Positions 25,270 through 34,153 of a DNA stretch of 64,000 nt are shown one piece after another. Position numbers and translations under genes: made by a program. Under the pieces are notes generated by a model. The model worked only from the letters and a program-made list of their open reading frames with translations. It was not told the DNA's origin and ran no database searches. This DNA comes from Pseudomonas palleroniana. Lineage in GTDB: Bacteria; Pseudomonadota; Gammaproteobacteria; Pseudomonadales; Pseudomonadaceae. Within the stretch, counting starts at the first letter, position 1. Every line of letters begins with the position of its first letter. The DNA lies in the NCBI RefSeq assembly GCF_003031675.1, contig NZ_PYWX01000087.1, forward strand, positions 1 to 64,000. Direction: 5' to 3'.

Positions 25270-25980
25270 ATGACTGCAACCAACGCCCCGATCCTGATCA
25301 CCGGTGCCAGCCAGCGCGTCGGCCTGCACTGCGCCGAGCGCCTGCTGGATGACGGTTACCCGGTGATGTTCAGCTACCGCAGCGAGCGCGAAGGCATCCA
25401 GACGTTGCGCGAGCGTGGCGCGATCGGCCTGTTTGCCGATTTTTCCAGCGAAGCCGGGATTCTTGCGTTTATCGCGCAGTTGAAGACTCACACCGACAGC
25501 CTGCGTGCGATCGTCCACAACGCCTCGGCATGGATCGCGGAGACGCCGGGCGATGAAAGCCGCGCCTTGCAGGACATGTTCAGCGTGCACATGCTTGCGC
25601 CCTACCTGATCAACCTGCATTGTTCAGCGTTGCTGCAGCGCTCGACGCCTGCCGATATCGTGCATATCAGTGATGATGTGGTGCGCAAGGGCAGTCGCCA
25701 GCACATTGCCTACTGCGCCACCAAGGCCGGGCTCGACAGCCTGACGCTGTCGTTTGCCGCGCAGTTCGCGCCGCTGATCAAGGTCAACGGCATCGCCCCG
25801 GCAATGGTAATGTTCAACGAGGACGACGACGCCGCCTACCGCGCCAAGGTGTTGGCCAAGTCCGCTCTGGGCATCGAACCTGGGCCGCAGGTGATCTACC
25901 AGAGCCTGCGTTACCTGCTGGACAACCCCTATGTCACCGGAACCACCCTGACCGTCAACGGTGGGCGGCATATCAAGTAA
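25270..25980 (+). CDS. folM: Dihydromonapterin reductase FolM
   Basis: This SDR enzyme reduces dihydromonapterin to tetrahydromonapterin with NADPH. At 236 residues it has the family length. The N-terminal cofactor motif is ITGASQRVG, and the active site is YCATKAG. The pairing with folE and folX supports FolM over a generic SDR. In pseudomonads tetrahydromonapterin is the cofactor of phenylalanine hydroxylase. The start is the ATG at 25270, since a TTG twelve bases upstream adds nothing. The Shine-Dalgarno is weak. Confidence 0.88.
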   Translation: MTATNAPILITGASQRVGLHCAERLLDDGYPVMFSYRSEREGIQTLRERGAIGLFADFSSEAGILAFIAQLKTHTDSLRAIVHNASAWIAETPGDESRALQDMFSVHMLAPYLINLHCSALLQRSTPADIVHISDDVVRKGSRQHIAYCATKAGLDSLTLSFAAQFAPLIKVNGIAPAMVMFNEDDDAAYRAKVLAKSALGIEPGPQVIYQSLRYLLDNPYVTGTTLTVNGGRHIK

Positions 25981-26000
25981 GCCGTTTTTGAGGATGTCGT

Positions 26001-26561
26001 ATGACCTTATCCCTGCCCCACCATTACCGCGAGATCCTCAAGGGCCTGGGCGAAGACCCGCAGCGCGAAGGCTTGCTCGACACGCCCAAGCGCGCCGCCA
26101 AGGCCATGCAATACCTGTGTCACGGCTACGAGCAGAACCTGGACGAGATCGTCAATGGCGCACTGTTCGCGTCCGATAACGACGAGATGGTGATCCTCAA
26201 GGACATCGAGCTGTATTCACTCTGCGAGCACCACCTGCTGCCCTTTATCGGCAAGGCCCATGTGGCCTATATTCCAACCGGCAAGGTGCTCGGCCTGTCG
26301 AAGCTGGCGCGCATTGTCGACATGTATGCGCGGCGCCTGCAGATCCAGGAAAACCTCACGCGGCAAATTGCCGACGCGATCCAGCAGGTCACCCAGGCCG
26401 CCGGCGTGGCGGTGGTGATCGAAGCCAAGCACATGTGCATGATGATGCGCGGTGTGGAGAAACAGAACTCAACCATGAACACTTCGGTGATGCTCGGCGC
26501 GTTCCGCGAGTCGAACACCACGCGCATGGAGTTCCTGCAACTGATTGGACGGAGCAAATAG
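26001..26561 (+). CDS. folE: GTP cyclohydrolase I FolE
   Basis: FolE converts GTP to 7,8-dihydroneopterin triphosphate, the entry step for folate and monapterin. The 186-residue protein has the zinc ligands C75 and H78 in CEHH and C146 in HMCMMMRG. GAGGA lies upstream. It is 20 bases after folM and 2 bases before folX, so translation is coupled. As many pseudomonads carry more than one folE, this is likely the copy dedicated to monapterin synthesis. Confidence 0.94.
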   Translation: MTLSLPHHYREILKGLGEDPQREGLLDTPKRAAKAMQYLCHGYEQNLDEIVNGALFASDNDEMVILKDIELYSLCEHHLLPFIGKAHVAYIPTGKVLGLSKLARIVDMYARRLQIQENLTRQIADAIQQVTQAAGVAVVIEAKHMCMMMRGVEKQNSTMNTSVMLGAFRESNTTRMEFLQLIGRSK

Positions 26562-26563
26562 CA

Positions 26564-26935
26564 ATGCCACAACTTCAACCAGGCATGGCGCGCATCCGGG
26601 TCAAGGACCTGTGCCTGCGCACATTTATCGGTATCAACGAGGACGAAATCCTCAACAAGCAGGATGTGCTGATCAACCTGACGATCCTGTATGCCGCCCA
26701 GGAAGCCGTGCGTGACAACGACATCGACCACGCGTTGAACTACCGCACCATCACCAAGGCCATCATCGCCCACGTCGAAGGCAATCGCTTCGCCTTGCTG
26801 GAGCGCCTCACTCAGGAACTGCTGGACCTGGTGATGAGTAACGAATCGGTGCTGTACGCCGAAGTCGAAGTGGACAAGCCGCATGCGCTGCGTTTTGCCG
26901 AATCGGTGTCGATTACCCTGGCGGCCAGCCGTTAA
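26564..26935 (+). CDS. folX: Dihydroneopterin triphosphate 2'-epimerase FolX
   Basis: FolX epimerises dihydroneopterin triphosphate to dihydromonapterin triphosphate. The 123-residue tunnel-fold protein has family motifs LRTFIGINEDE, NYRTITK and EGNRFALLERL. The start at 26564 is 2 bases after folE. Together FolE, FolX and FolM form a complete route to tetrahydromonapterin apart from the phosphatase. Confidence 0.92.
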   Translation: MPQLQPGMARIRVKDLCLRTFIGINEDEILNKQDVLINLTILYAAQEAVRDNDIDHALNYRTITKAIIAHVEGNRFALLERLTQELLDLVMSNESVLYAEVEVDKPHALRFAESVSITLAASR

Positions 26936-26960
26936 CCTCCCCTGAATCTGCGTGAACCCT

Positions 26961-27257
26961 ATGAACGATCAACAACGTCTCGAACTCGAAGCCGCCGCCT
27001 TCCGCCGGTTGGTGGCCCATCTGGACAGCCGCAAGGACGTGCAGAACATCGACCTGATGAACCTCGCCGGCTTCTGCCGTAATTGCCTCTCCAAGTGGTA
27101 CAAGGCCGAGGCTGACGAGCGCCGGATCGAACTGAGCCTCGATGACGCCCGTGAAGTGGTGTACGGCATGCCGTATGCCGAGTGGAAAGCCCAATACCAG
27201 AAAGAAGCCAACGCCGACCAACAAGCGGCGTTCGCCAAAGGAAAACCCCATGACTGA
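26961..27257 (+). CDS. DUF1244 family protein
   Basis: This 98-residue protein of the DUF1244 family is widespread in proteobacteria and has no assigned function. The hallmark segment DVQNIDLMNLAGFCRNCLSKWY (residues ~28-49) contains two close cysteines (CRNC). I use the ATG at 26961, although a GTG nine bases upstream is also possible. It follows folX by 25 bases and overlaps the next gene by 8 bases, so it is probably part of the same transcript. Confidence 0.82.
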   Translation: MNDQQRLELEAAAFRRLVAHLDSRKDVQNIDLMNLAGFCRNCLSKWYKAEADERRIELSLDDAREVVYGMPYAEWKAQYQKEANADQQAAFAKGKPHD

Positions 27258-27591
27258 TTTGAATACCCTGCGTGCCAGCCTGAACGGCGGCGAACATGCT
27301 TTTGCCGATACCTTGGCGTTTGTCGCTGCCGGTTATGACTACCAGCCGCAAGCGTTCACCAACGGCAACGTGGAAAACGCGGCCGGGCAGAACGAAGGGT
27401 CTTGCAAGACGCTGGGTTTGGCCCTGCTGGAAGGCTTGAGCGATCAGGAAGCTCTGCTGGCATTTGGTGAGCATTACCGCTCGGTGGTGGCGACGCCTGA
27501 GGGCAGCGACCATGGCAACATCCGTGCGTTGATCGCCAATGGCTTGGCCGGTGTGAAGTTCAGCGCGCAGCCACTGACTCGCCGCGCCTGA
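27250..27591 (+). CDS. HopJ-family protein
   Basis: This 113-residue protein matches the family named after the type III effector HopJ of P. syringae. Family members occur in many non-pathogens, and no secretion signal is obvious here, so an intracellular housekeeping role is more likely. The start at 27250 overlaps the DUF1244 gene. Segments PQAFTNGNVENAAGQNEGSC and FGEHYRSV are typical of the family. Confidence 0.78.
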   Translation: MTDLNTLRASLNGGEHAFADTLAFVAAGYDYQPQAFTNGNVENAAGQNEGSCKTLGLALLEGLSDQEALLAFGEHYRSVVATPEGSDHGNIRALIANGLAGVKFSAQPLTRRA

Positions 27592-27607
27592 GCCAGGCAT
27601 AAAGCAA

Positions 27608-27716
27608 AATGTGGGAGGGGGCTTGCTCCCGATGTGCCGCGAAGCGGCCCCAGCTTTGGGTTTGAAAAAGCTGGGCCTGCTGCGCAGGCCATCGGGAGCA
27701 AGCCCCCTCCTACATT
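27608..27716. repeat. Paired REP element (BIME) between hopJ and trxB
   Basis: Two inverted REP units, TGTGGGAGGGGGCTTGCTCC and GGAGCAAGCCCCCTCC, flank an inner palindrome (GATG-GCCGCGAAGCGGC and GCTGCGCAGG). It lies in the gap between the convergent genes and may end both transcripts. Confidence 0.82.
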
Positions 27717-27732
27717 GGTTTTGCGGCGTTGG

Positions 27733-28695
27733 TTAGAACGAAGCGTCCTTCAAGCCGTCGAGGTAGCGCTCGGCATCCAGTGCCGCCATGCAACCGGCAC
27801 CGGCCGAGGTGATGGCCTGGCGGTACACGTGGTCGGCCACGTCACCGGCAGCGAAGATACCTTCAATGTTGGTCGCAGTCGCATTGCCTTCACGGCCGCC
27901 TTGCACCACCAGGTAGCCATCTTTGGCTTCGAGCACGCCTTCGAACAACGAAGTGTTCGGCGTGTGACCGATGGCAATGAACACGCCGTCGACTTTCAGC
28001 TCGTCGAAGCTGCCGTCGTTGTTCTTCAAGCGCGCACCGGTCACGCCCATGTTGTCGCCCAGGACTTCGTCCAGGGTGGCGTTGAGCTTGAGGATGATCT
28101 TGCCTTCAGCGACACGGGCATGCAGCTTGTCGATCAGGATTTTCTCGGCGCGGAAGGTTTCGCGGCGGTGAATCAGGGTCACGGTGCTGGCGATGTTGGC
28201 CAGGTACAGCGCCTCTTCAACGGCCGTGTTACCGCCGCCGACAACGGCGACCGGTTTATTGCGATAAAAGAAACCGTCGCAGGTCGCGCAGGCGGAAACG
28301 CCTTTGCCCATGAACGCCTCTTCGGACGGCAGGCCCAGGTAACGGGCGCTGGCGCCAGTGGCGATGATCAAGGCGTCACAGGTGTAAACACCGCTGTCGC
28401 CGGTCAGGCTGTAAGGCTTCTTGGAAAAATCGACCTGGTTGATGTGATCGAACACGATCTCGGTTTCAAAACGCTCGGCGTGTTCTTTCATCCGCTCCAT
28501 CAGCGCCGGGCCGGTCAGGCCGTGGACATCGCCCGGCCAGTTGTCGACTTCAGTGGTGGTGGTCAACTGACCGCCCGCCTGCATGCCGGTGATCAGCAGC
28601 GGCTTGAGGTTGGCCCGGGCAGCGTAGACGGCAGCGCTGTAACCGGCAGGGCCGGAACCGAGAATAATCACTCGCGAATGACGGGTATCAGACAT
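27733..28695 (-). CDS. trxB: Thioredoxin reductase TrxB
   Basis: This FAD-dependent enzyme reduces thioredoxin with NADPH. The 320-residue protein has the FAD motif GSGPAGYSAAVYAAR (residues 13-27), the redox-active CATC (C136, C139) and the NADPH motif VGGGNTAVEEAL. The C-terminal FAD contact AAGDVADHVYRQA is also present. It is monocistronic and convergent with the hopJ gene. Confidence 0.96.
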   Translation of the reverse strand: MSDTRHSRVIILGSGPAGYSAAVYAARANLKPLLITGMQAGGQLTTTTEVDNWPGDVHGLTGPALMERMKEHAERFETEIVFDHINQVDFSKKPYSLTGDSGVYTCDALIIATGASARYLGLPSEEAFMGKGVSACATCDGFFYRNKPVAVVGGGNTAVEEALYLANIASTVTLIHRRETFRAEKILIDKLHARVAEGKIILKLNATLDEVLGDNMGVTGARLKNNDGSFDELKVDGVFIAIGHTPNTSLFEGVLEAKDGYLVVQGGREGNATATNIEGIFAAGDVADHVYRQAITSAGAGCMAALDAERYLDGLKDASF

Positions 28696-28977
28696 GACTC
28701 ACTCCTGTCGACCGCCCGGACAACAAGGCGGCTGGAATAAAAAAGGACCGCGAAGCACTTGGGGAAGGCTTGAACTCGCAGGCCCTGAAAAATAATGGGT
28801 GCAGCGTATCGAGGGGGGCAAGATTAAGGAAATACGGAATAACAATCCAGCTCATAGGTGGTCTCTATGCAGTCGACTCGGTTGATCGAGACGTTTGTTA
28901 CTGCTGATGTCGCCGCTTTCGCCCAACCGGCAAAGCCGGTAAGGTCGGCGCGTTTGTCCCATTGCTCGGAGTTCTCC

Positions 28978-29742
28978 ATGCCCGCCCCTGCTCTTTCCGG
29001 CCCGCAATACCTGCGCGAGGGCCTCAAACTGGTGTTGAGCCCCGGCCTGCGCCTGTTTGTGCTGCTGCCGCTGGCAATCAACCTGGTGCTGTTCGTCGGC
29101 TTGATCTATTTCGCCGGCCATCAGTTCAGCCTGTGGGTCGATAGCCTGATGCCGACGCTGCCCAGTTGGTTGAGCTTCCTCAGCTACATCTTGTGGCCGC
29201 TTTTCGTGGTGCTGGTGGTGTTGATGGTGTTTTTTACCTTCACCATGCTCGCCAATATCATCGCGGCACCGTTCAACGGTTTTCTCGCAGAAAAAGTTGA
29301 AGTGGTGGTGCGTGGCACCGATGACTTCCCGCCGTTCAGTTGGGGTGAGCTGGCCGCGATGGTGCCGCGTACCCTGGCTCGTGAGATGCGCAAACTGGGC
29401 TACTTCCTGCCACGCGCCATCGGCTTGTTTATCCTGTCGTTCATCCCGGTGGTCAACCTGATCGCGGCGCCGTTGTGGCTGCTGTTCGGTGTGTGGATGA
29501 TGGCGATCCAATACATCGACTACCCGGCCGACAACCACAAGCTGGGCTGGAACGAAATGCTCGCCTGGCTGCGCCAGAAGCGCTGGCAGAGCATGAGCTT
29601 CGGCGGCATCGTCTATCTGGTACTGCTCGTGCCGGTGGTCAACCTGCTGATGATGCCGGCGGCCGTGGCCGGGGCCACGTTGTTCTGGGTACGCGAGCAA
29701 GGCGCCGAGGCGATGACGCGGCAAAACATGGCCAAGTCATAA
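28978..29742 (+). CDS. cysZ: Sulfate transporter CysZ
   Basis: CysZ is an inner-membrane protein for sulfate uptake into cysteine biosynthesis. The start at 28978 has CGGAG upstream and gives 254 residues, the usual length, with four to six hydrophobic segments. Typical stretches are FLAEKVE near residue 100 and the APLWLLFGVWMMAIQYIDYPADNH region. A longer frame upstream has no support. It is divergent from trxB and followed by a glycosyltransferase gene 54 bases later. Confidence 0.9.
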   Translation: MPAPALSGPQYLREGLKLVLSPGLRLFVLLPLAINLVLFVGLIYFAGHQFSLWVDSLMPTLPSWLSFLSYILWPLFVVLVVLMVFFTFTMLANIIAAPFNGFLAEKVEVVVRGTDDFPPFSWGELAAMVPRTLAREMRKLGYFLPRAIGLFILSFIPVVNLIAAPLWLLFGVWMMAIQYIDYPADNHKLGWNEMLAWLRQKRWQSMSFGGIVYLVLLVPVVNLLMMPAAVAGATLFWVREQGAEAMTRQNMAKS

Positions 29743-29796
29743 ATCCATCATCCCAATGACACAATGACGACATGGCCCGCAGAGACACTGTGGGTC

Positions 29797-30996
29797 ATGA
29801 CGACAGCCTCGCTTCACATCACCTTAATTACCGAAACCTTCCCGCCGGAAATCAACGGGGTGGCCAATACCCTTGGCCGCCTGTGCGAGGGGTTGCGTGC
29901 GCGCGGCCATCAAGTCGAGCTGGTACGTCCTCGCCAGGGCGCCGACCAGAGCCGCCCCAACGACGACCAACTGCTGCTGTGCCGCGGCTGGCCGCTGCCG
30001 GGTTACCCGGGCCTGCAGTGGGGCCAGTCGTCGATGCACAAATTGCTGCGGCGCTGGACGCGCCAACGCCCCGATGTGCTGTATATCGCCACGGAAGGGC
30101 CGTTGGGGCTATCGGCCCTGCGTGCGGCACGTCGCCTGGGTATCAGTGTGGTCAGCGGTTTCCACACCAATTTCCAGCAGTATTCGAACCAATATGGCTT
30201 GAGCGTGCTGAGCCGTATGGTCACCCATTATCTGCGCTGGTTTCATAACCGCTCGACCTTGACCCTGGTGCCGAGCGCCAGCCAACGCCTGGAGTTGGAA
30301 CGCCGCAATTTCGAACGCCTGGGAATGCTGGCGCGCGGGGTCGACAGCCAATTGTTCCACCCGGCCAAACGCGATAACGCACTGCGTGAAAACTGGGCGT
30401 TGAACAGTGAACAGATCGCCGTGTTGCATGTAGGCCGCCTGGCCCAGGAAAAAAACCTGGGGCTGCTCAAACGTTGCTTCGAAACCCTGCAAGACAGGTA
30501 TCCACTGCATCAGATGAAACTGGTCATCGTCGGCGATGGCCCACAGCGCGCAGCGATGGAAAAAGCACTGCCCGAAGCGATTTTCTGCGGCACTTTGCGC
30601 GGTGAAGAATTGGCCCGGCATTACGCGTCGGGCGACGTGTTCCTGTTCCCCAGCCTGACCGAAACCTTCGGCAACGTCGTGCTGGAGGCCATGGCCTCAG
30701 GGTTGGGGGTAGTGGCATACGATCAGGCGGCGGCGACCCAGCACATCCGCCACGGCTACAACGGTGTGACTGCGATGCCGGGGGATGAAGAAGCCTTCTG
30801 CGATGCGGCCAACTGGTTGCTTGAAGAGCGCGAGACCTTGCGCAGGGTGCGCCTGAATGCGCGTCAGCATGCCAGTCGCCAAGGCTGGCCAGCCATTATC
30901 GAGCAATTCGAGAACCAGTTACGTGGTGTGTGCGCGCAGGGTTTTACCCCATCCAAACCCGCCACACCTGCACTGAACGATCTGCGAGTGCCGTAA
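29797..30996 (+). CDS. Family 4/1 glycosyltransferase
   Basis: This is a 399-residue GT-B glycosyltransferase. Its N-terminus, TETFPPEINGVANTLGRL, matches the alpha-mannosyltransferase/MgtA-like group that uses GDP- or UDP-sugars to modify lipids. The C-terminal donor domain has VGRLAQEKNL and SLTETFGNVVLEAMASG (the E-x7-E motif). I chose the ATG at 29797 from the family N-terminus. An ATG at 29764 is possible and neither has a strong Shine-Dalgarno. The product is unknown, possibly a membrane glycolipid. Confidence 0.85.
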   Translation: MTTASLHITLITETFPPEINGVANTLGRLCEGLRARGHQVELVRPRQGADQSRPNDDQLLLCRGWPLPGYPGLQWGQSSMHKLLRRWTRQRPDVLYIATEGPLGLSALRAARRLGISVVSGFHTNFQQYSNQYGLSVLSRMVTHYLRWFHNRSTLTLVPSASQRLELERRNFERLGMLARGVDSQLFHPAKRDNALRENWALNSEQIAVLHVGRLAQEKNLGLLKRCFETLQDRYPLHQMKLVIVGDGPQRAAMEKALPEAIFCGTLRGEELARHYASGDVFLFPSLTETFGNVVLEAMASGLGVVAYDQAAATQHIRHGYNGVTAMPGDEEAFCDAANWLLEERETLRRVRLNARQHASRQGWPAIIEQFENQLRGVCAQGFTPSKPATPALNDLRVP

Positions 30997-31213
30997 GTCG
31001 GTTCACCACGCCTCCCGGCACGCCCCCTAAAACCGGTCCCAATCTTCACAATCGTCTCTGCGTACCCCCCGAATCACCGAGCTACAACGGCATATTTCGG
31101 GAACGTCACGCTGCCAGTCACCACCCACATGACACCTGCTATCGAAGGTGTTTTCCTGTTGGACCACCCCGAATCAGGCAGGTATTTCTCACGAAAAATT
31201 GATAGAGAGCGTT

Positions 31214-31738
31214 ATGTCGACACTGATCAATGGGCCAATGGCTCCGCAATTGCTGCACCACAACGCGCAGACCCAGAACACTGCACAGGCTCCCGAATTG
31301 AGGCGCTCCGGCGGCGGATATGAAATGGCGATGTATGGAAAGGAAACCCCGCCCAATTGGGGCCAACCACGGCCTGAACGTACGGATTACGGCTGGAATC
31401 AGCCACTGCCTACCCACCCGGATTACGACAGTTACCGTCCGCGTCCTACCCGCCCGGAATACGACAATCACCACCGTCCGTACGCAACCCGCCCGGACTA
31501 TGACAATCATCGTCCTTACCCAGCCCGCCCGGACCACGACAATCACCGTCCTTACCCAACCCGCCCGGACTACGATAATCACCGACCGCAATACACCCGA
31601 CCTGATTATGGCTGGAACCGCCCGCTACCTACCCGACCGGATTACGACAGTCACCGTCCGCACTACCCCCGCGCGGATGACGGCTGGAACCAGCCGCAAC
31701 ATACCCGCCGGGGTAACAACCCATACCGCGACCTGTGA
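31214..31738 (+). CDS. Pro/Arg/Tyr-rich tandem-repeat protein
   Basis: This 174-residue protein of unknown function is preceded by GAGAG. Residues 1-50 are ordinary, with no signal peptide and no transmembrane helix. From residue ~50 to the end it is made of tandem ~12-residue units of the form TRPDYDNHRPYP, with variants GWN, HDN and DSH, interspersed with GWNQP or GWNRP. The DNA repeats with it in 36-base units. The composition is very rich in Pro, Arg, Tyr, Asp, Asn and His, so it is probably disordered or polyproline-helical. A strong terminator follows. I do not recognise the family. Confidence 0.72.
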   Translation: MSTLINGPMAPQLLHHNAQTQNTAQAPELRRSGGGYEMAMYGKETPPNWGQPRPERTDYGWNQPLPTHPDYDSYRPRPTRPEYDNHHRPYATRPDYDNHRPYPARPDHDNHRPYPTRPDYDNHRPQYTRPDYGWNRPLPTRPDYDSHRPHYPRADDGWNQPQHTRRGNNPYRDL

Positions 31739-31767
31739 CAGGACAACGCAGTGAATAGCTGAAACAA

Positions 31768-31804
31768 AACGGGAGGCAGGGTCTTCCACCCCCTGCCTCC
31801 CGTT
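31768..31804. terminator. Bidirectional terminator
   Basis: AACGGGAGGCAGGG pairs with CCCTGCCTCCCGTT around a 9-base loop, with A- and T-runs on the flanks. It lies between the repeat-protein gene and the convergent OYE gene and probably serves both. Confidence 0.85.
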
Positions 31805-31828
31805 GAAAACCGCATATTTACCTGCCAT

Positions 31829-32932
31829 TCAAACCAGGGTCGTCAATGCCTCACGACTGAACGGCAGGATGTCACTCTCGCGTCCTTCGCGCACCTTCAC
31901 CGCCCAATCCGGGTCCACCAGCAGTGCGCGCCCTACGGCTACCAGGTCAAACTCCTCGTTGTTCAGGCGCTCCAGCAGTTTTTCCAGGCTCGCCGGCTGT
32001 GCAACTTTATCGGTGTTGACCATGAACTGCAGGAACTCGCCATCCAGGCCGACGCTCCCGACCGTGATGGTTGGCTTGCCGGTGAGTTGGCGGGTCCAGC
32101 CGGCCAGGTTGAGGTCGGAGCCTTCAAACTCCGGCTCCCAGAAGCGACGGGTAGAGCAGTGGAAAATATCCACACCGGCGTCGGCCAACGGCTTGAGGAA
32201 TTCTCCCAGCGCCTGCGGGGTGTGCACCAGGCGCGCGGTGTAGTCCTGCTGCTTCCATTGGGAGAAACGGAAAATGATCGGGAAATCAGGGCCGACAGCG
32301 GCGCGGGTCGCCTGGATCAACTCAATGGCAAAGCGCGAACGGTTGGCCAGGCTGCCGCCATATTCGTCGGTGCGCTGGTTGCTGCCTTCCCAGAAGAACT
32401 GGTCCACCAGATAGCCGTGGGCACCGTGGATCTCCACACCGTCCATGCCGATGCGTTGGGCATCCTTGGCGGCTTGGGCGAAGGCATTGATCACGTCTTT
32501 GATGTCTTGGGTGGTCATGCCATGGACAACGACGGCGCCATCCTTGAGTTTTTCCATCGGACCATATGCCGGCACGCTGGCGTCCGGTTCGGTGCCGATG
32601 CGGCGCACACTGCCCACATGCCACAGCTGCGGGACAATCTTGCCCCCTTCTGCGTGTACGGCGTCGACCACTTTTTTCCAACCGGCCAGTGCGGCATCAC
32701 CGTAGAAATGCGGAACATTCGGGTAGCCGTTGGACGCTTGATGCCCCACCACGGTGCCTTCGGTAATGATCAGCCCCACGCCGGCGGCAGCGCGGCGGCG
32801 GTAGTACTCGATGACCTTGGAATTGGGCACGCCACCTGGGGAGAACGAGCGGGTCATCGGCGCCATCACTACGCGGGTCGACAGCGTCAGTGCACCGAGC
32901 TGGAACGGTTTGAACAAGGCTTGGACAGGCAT
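31829..32932 (-). CDS. Old Yellow Enzyme-family flavin oxidoreductase
   Basis: This is a 367-residue FMN-dependent ene-reductase/NADH:flavin oxidoreductase of the NemA/XenB type. The FMN and substrate signature HGAHGYLVDQFFWEGSNQRTDEYGG begins at about residue 175, and the barrel start RVVMAPMTRS at residue ~21 is typical. Such enzymes reduce electrophilic alkenes and nitro compounds. It stands alone on the minus strand. The physiological substrate is not known. Confidence 0.9.
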   Translation of the reverse strand: MPVQALFKPFQLGALTLSTRVVMAPMTRSFSPGGVPNSKVIEYYRRRAAAGVGLIITEGTVVGHQASNGYPNVPHFYGDAALAGWKKVVDAVHAEGGKIVPQLWHVGSVRRIGTEPDASVPAYGPMEKLKDGAVVVHGMTTQDIKDVINAFAQAAKDAQRIGMDGVEIHGAHGYLVDQFFWEGSNQRTDEYGGSLANRSRFAIELIQATRAAVGPDFPIIFRFSQWKQQDYTARLVHTPQALGEFLKPLADAGVDIFHCSTRRFWEPEFEGSDLNLAGWTRQLTGKPTITVGSVGLDGEFLQFMVNTDKVAQPASLEKLLERLNNEEFDLVAVGRALLVDPDWAVKVREGRESDILPFSREALTTLV

Positions 32933-33045
32933 GGGAGCGCTCCACGTGAGACTGGATTTATGATGCCGATAATATGGTGAGATCAGGGTGCTTCATAGCA
33001 CTATTGATCTGGGTGATTAAGGGCTAAAAGCGAAGGCCGCTAACC

Positions 33046-33075
33046 TGTGGCTAGGGAGTTTGCTCCCTGGCCACA
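33046..33075. repeat. REP-like hairpin
   Basis: TGTGGCTAGGGAG and CTCCCTGGCCACA flank TTTG. It is a single REP unit between the OYE and glutathione peroxidase genes, 14 bases past the latter's stop codon, and could act as a terminator. Confidence 0.7.
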
Positions 33076-33089
33076 AGTAAGGGAGATGT

Positions 33090-33572
33090 TCAGCTCAGGG
33101 CTTTTTCGATGGCATGGACGATCGTTGGATCGTCCGGCGCGGTGCGCGGCGAAAAGCGTGCAAGCACTCGCCCATCCTTGCCCAGCAGGAATTTTTCGAA
33201 GTTCCAGGTGATATCCCCAGGAAACTCTGCGCCCTCGCCCGCCAACAAGCGGTAGAGCTGATGGCGATCATGGCCATTCACATCAAGCTTGCTGCCCAAT
33301 GGAAACGTCACGCCGTAGTTGAGGCTGCAGAACGCCTGGATTTCTTCCTCGGTGCCCGGTTCCTGGCCTGCAAACTGGTTGCAAGGCAGGCCAAGCACGG
33401 TAAAACCCTGGTCCTTGTACTGCTGATAGAGGTTTTCCAACGCCGCGTATTGCGGGGTCAGGCCACATTTGGAGGCCACGTTGACCACCAGTACCACTTG
33501 CCCCTTGAAAGGCGCCAGCGGCAGCTCATGTCCGTCTAAAGCTTTGAGTTTCAGGTCGTGGAAAGCGCTCAT
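33090..33572 (-). CDS. Glutathione peroxidase (thioredoxin-type)
   Basis: This is a 160-residue peroxidase that reduces peroxides. The peroxidatic residue is cysteine C36 in ASKCGLTPQY, not selenocysteine. The Gln and Trp of the triad are in LGLPCNQFAGQEPG and TWNFEKFL. The start at 33572 has GGAG and removes an unsupported 29-residue extension. It probably uses thioredoxin. It is 101 bases after creA on the same strand. Confidence 0.92.
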   Translation of the reverse strand: MSAFHDLKLKALDGHELPLAPFKGQVVLVVNVASKCGLTPQYAALENLYQQYKDQGFTVLGLPCNQFAGQEPGTEEEIQAFCSLNYGVTFPLGSKLDVNGHDRHQLYRLLAGEGAEFPGDITWNFEKFLLGKDGRVLARFSPRTAPDDPTIVHAIEKALS

Positions 33573-33673
33573 GACGAACTCCAGATATCCCATGTTCTTC
33601 GCATTGCGGCTCTGCGAGATTACAACCCGCAAGCCTGCAATCATAGACGCCGATTGCAAAACTCGCCTGCGAG

Positions 33674-34138
33674 TTACTGAGCGGTAGGCCAGGGCAAAAT
33701 CGGAATCGCGGTCACCGCATTCTGCGGGCTGCCTTCGATCAAACGGTCGCTGTAGACCAGGTAAACCAGGGTATTGCGCTTCTTATCGAGGAAGCGCACC
33801 ACTTGCATGGTCTTGAACACCAGGGAGGTGCGCTCCTTGAACACTTCGTCGCCGTCCTTGAGTTCGCCCTTGAAGCGAATCGGCCCGACCTGGCGGCAGG
33901 CAATCGAGGCTTCGGCGCGGTCTTCGGCCAGGCCCAGGCCACCTTTCACACCGCCGGTCTTGGCGCGGGACAGGTAGCAGGTCACGCCATCAACCTTGGG
34001 GTCGTCAAACGCCTCGACCACAATGCGGTCGTTGGGGCCGACGAACTTGAACACCGTCGATACCTGGCCGATTTCTTCTGCGCTCGCCAGCAGCGGCATG
34101 GCCAACAGCAGGCCGAGCAATCCTTTCATTACGCGCAT
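33674..34138 (-). CDS. creA: CreA family periplasmic protein
   Basis: This 154-residue exported protein has a signal peptide (about residues 1-20, ending ASA). It belongs to the CreA family, named from E. coli, function unknown. Two cysteines (in VTCYLSRAKTGG and IACRQVGPI) may form a disulfide. It is encoded 15 bases after proB, probably in one operon with obgE and proB. Confidence 0.88.
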   Translation of the reverse strand: MRVMKGLLGLLLAMPLLASAEEIGQVSTVFKFVGPNDRIVVEAFDDPKVDGVTCYLSRAKTGGVKGGLGLAEDRAEASIACRQVGPIRFKGELKDGDEVFKERTSLVFKTMQVVRFLDKKRNTLVYLVYSDRLIEGSPQNAVTAIPILPWPTAQ

Positions 34139-34153
34139 CGTGTATTCCTTTGG

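Noticed and set aside
27250..27591. Type III secreted effector HopJ
   Set aside because: The family name comes from P. syringae, but it is common in non-pathogens, and no hrp box or secretion genes are seen here. It is kept as a HopJ-family protein only.
31430..31730. CRISPR array
   Set aside because: The regular 36-base repeats are an in-frame protein-coding tandem repeat without unique spacers and with no cas genes nearby.
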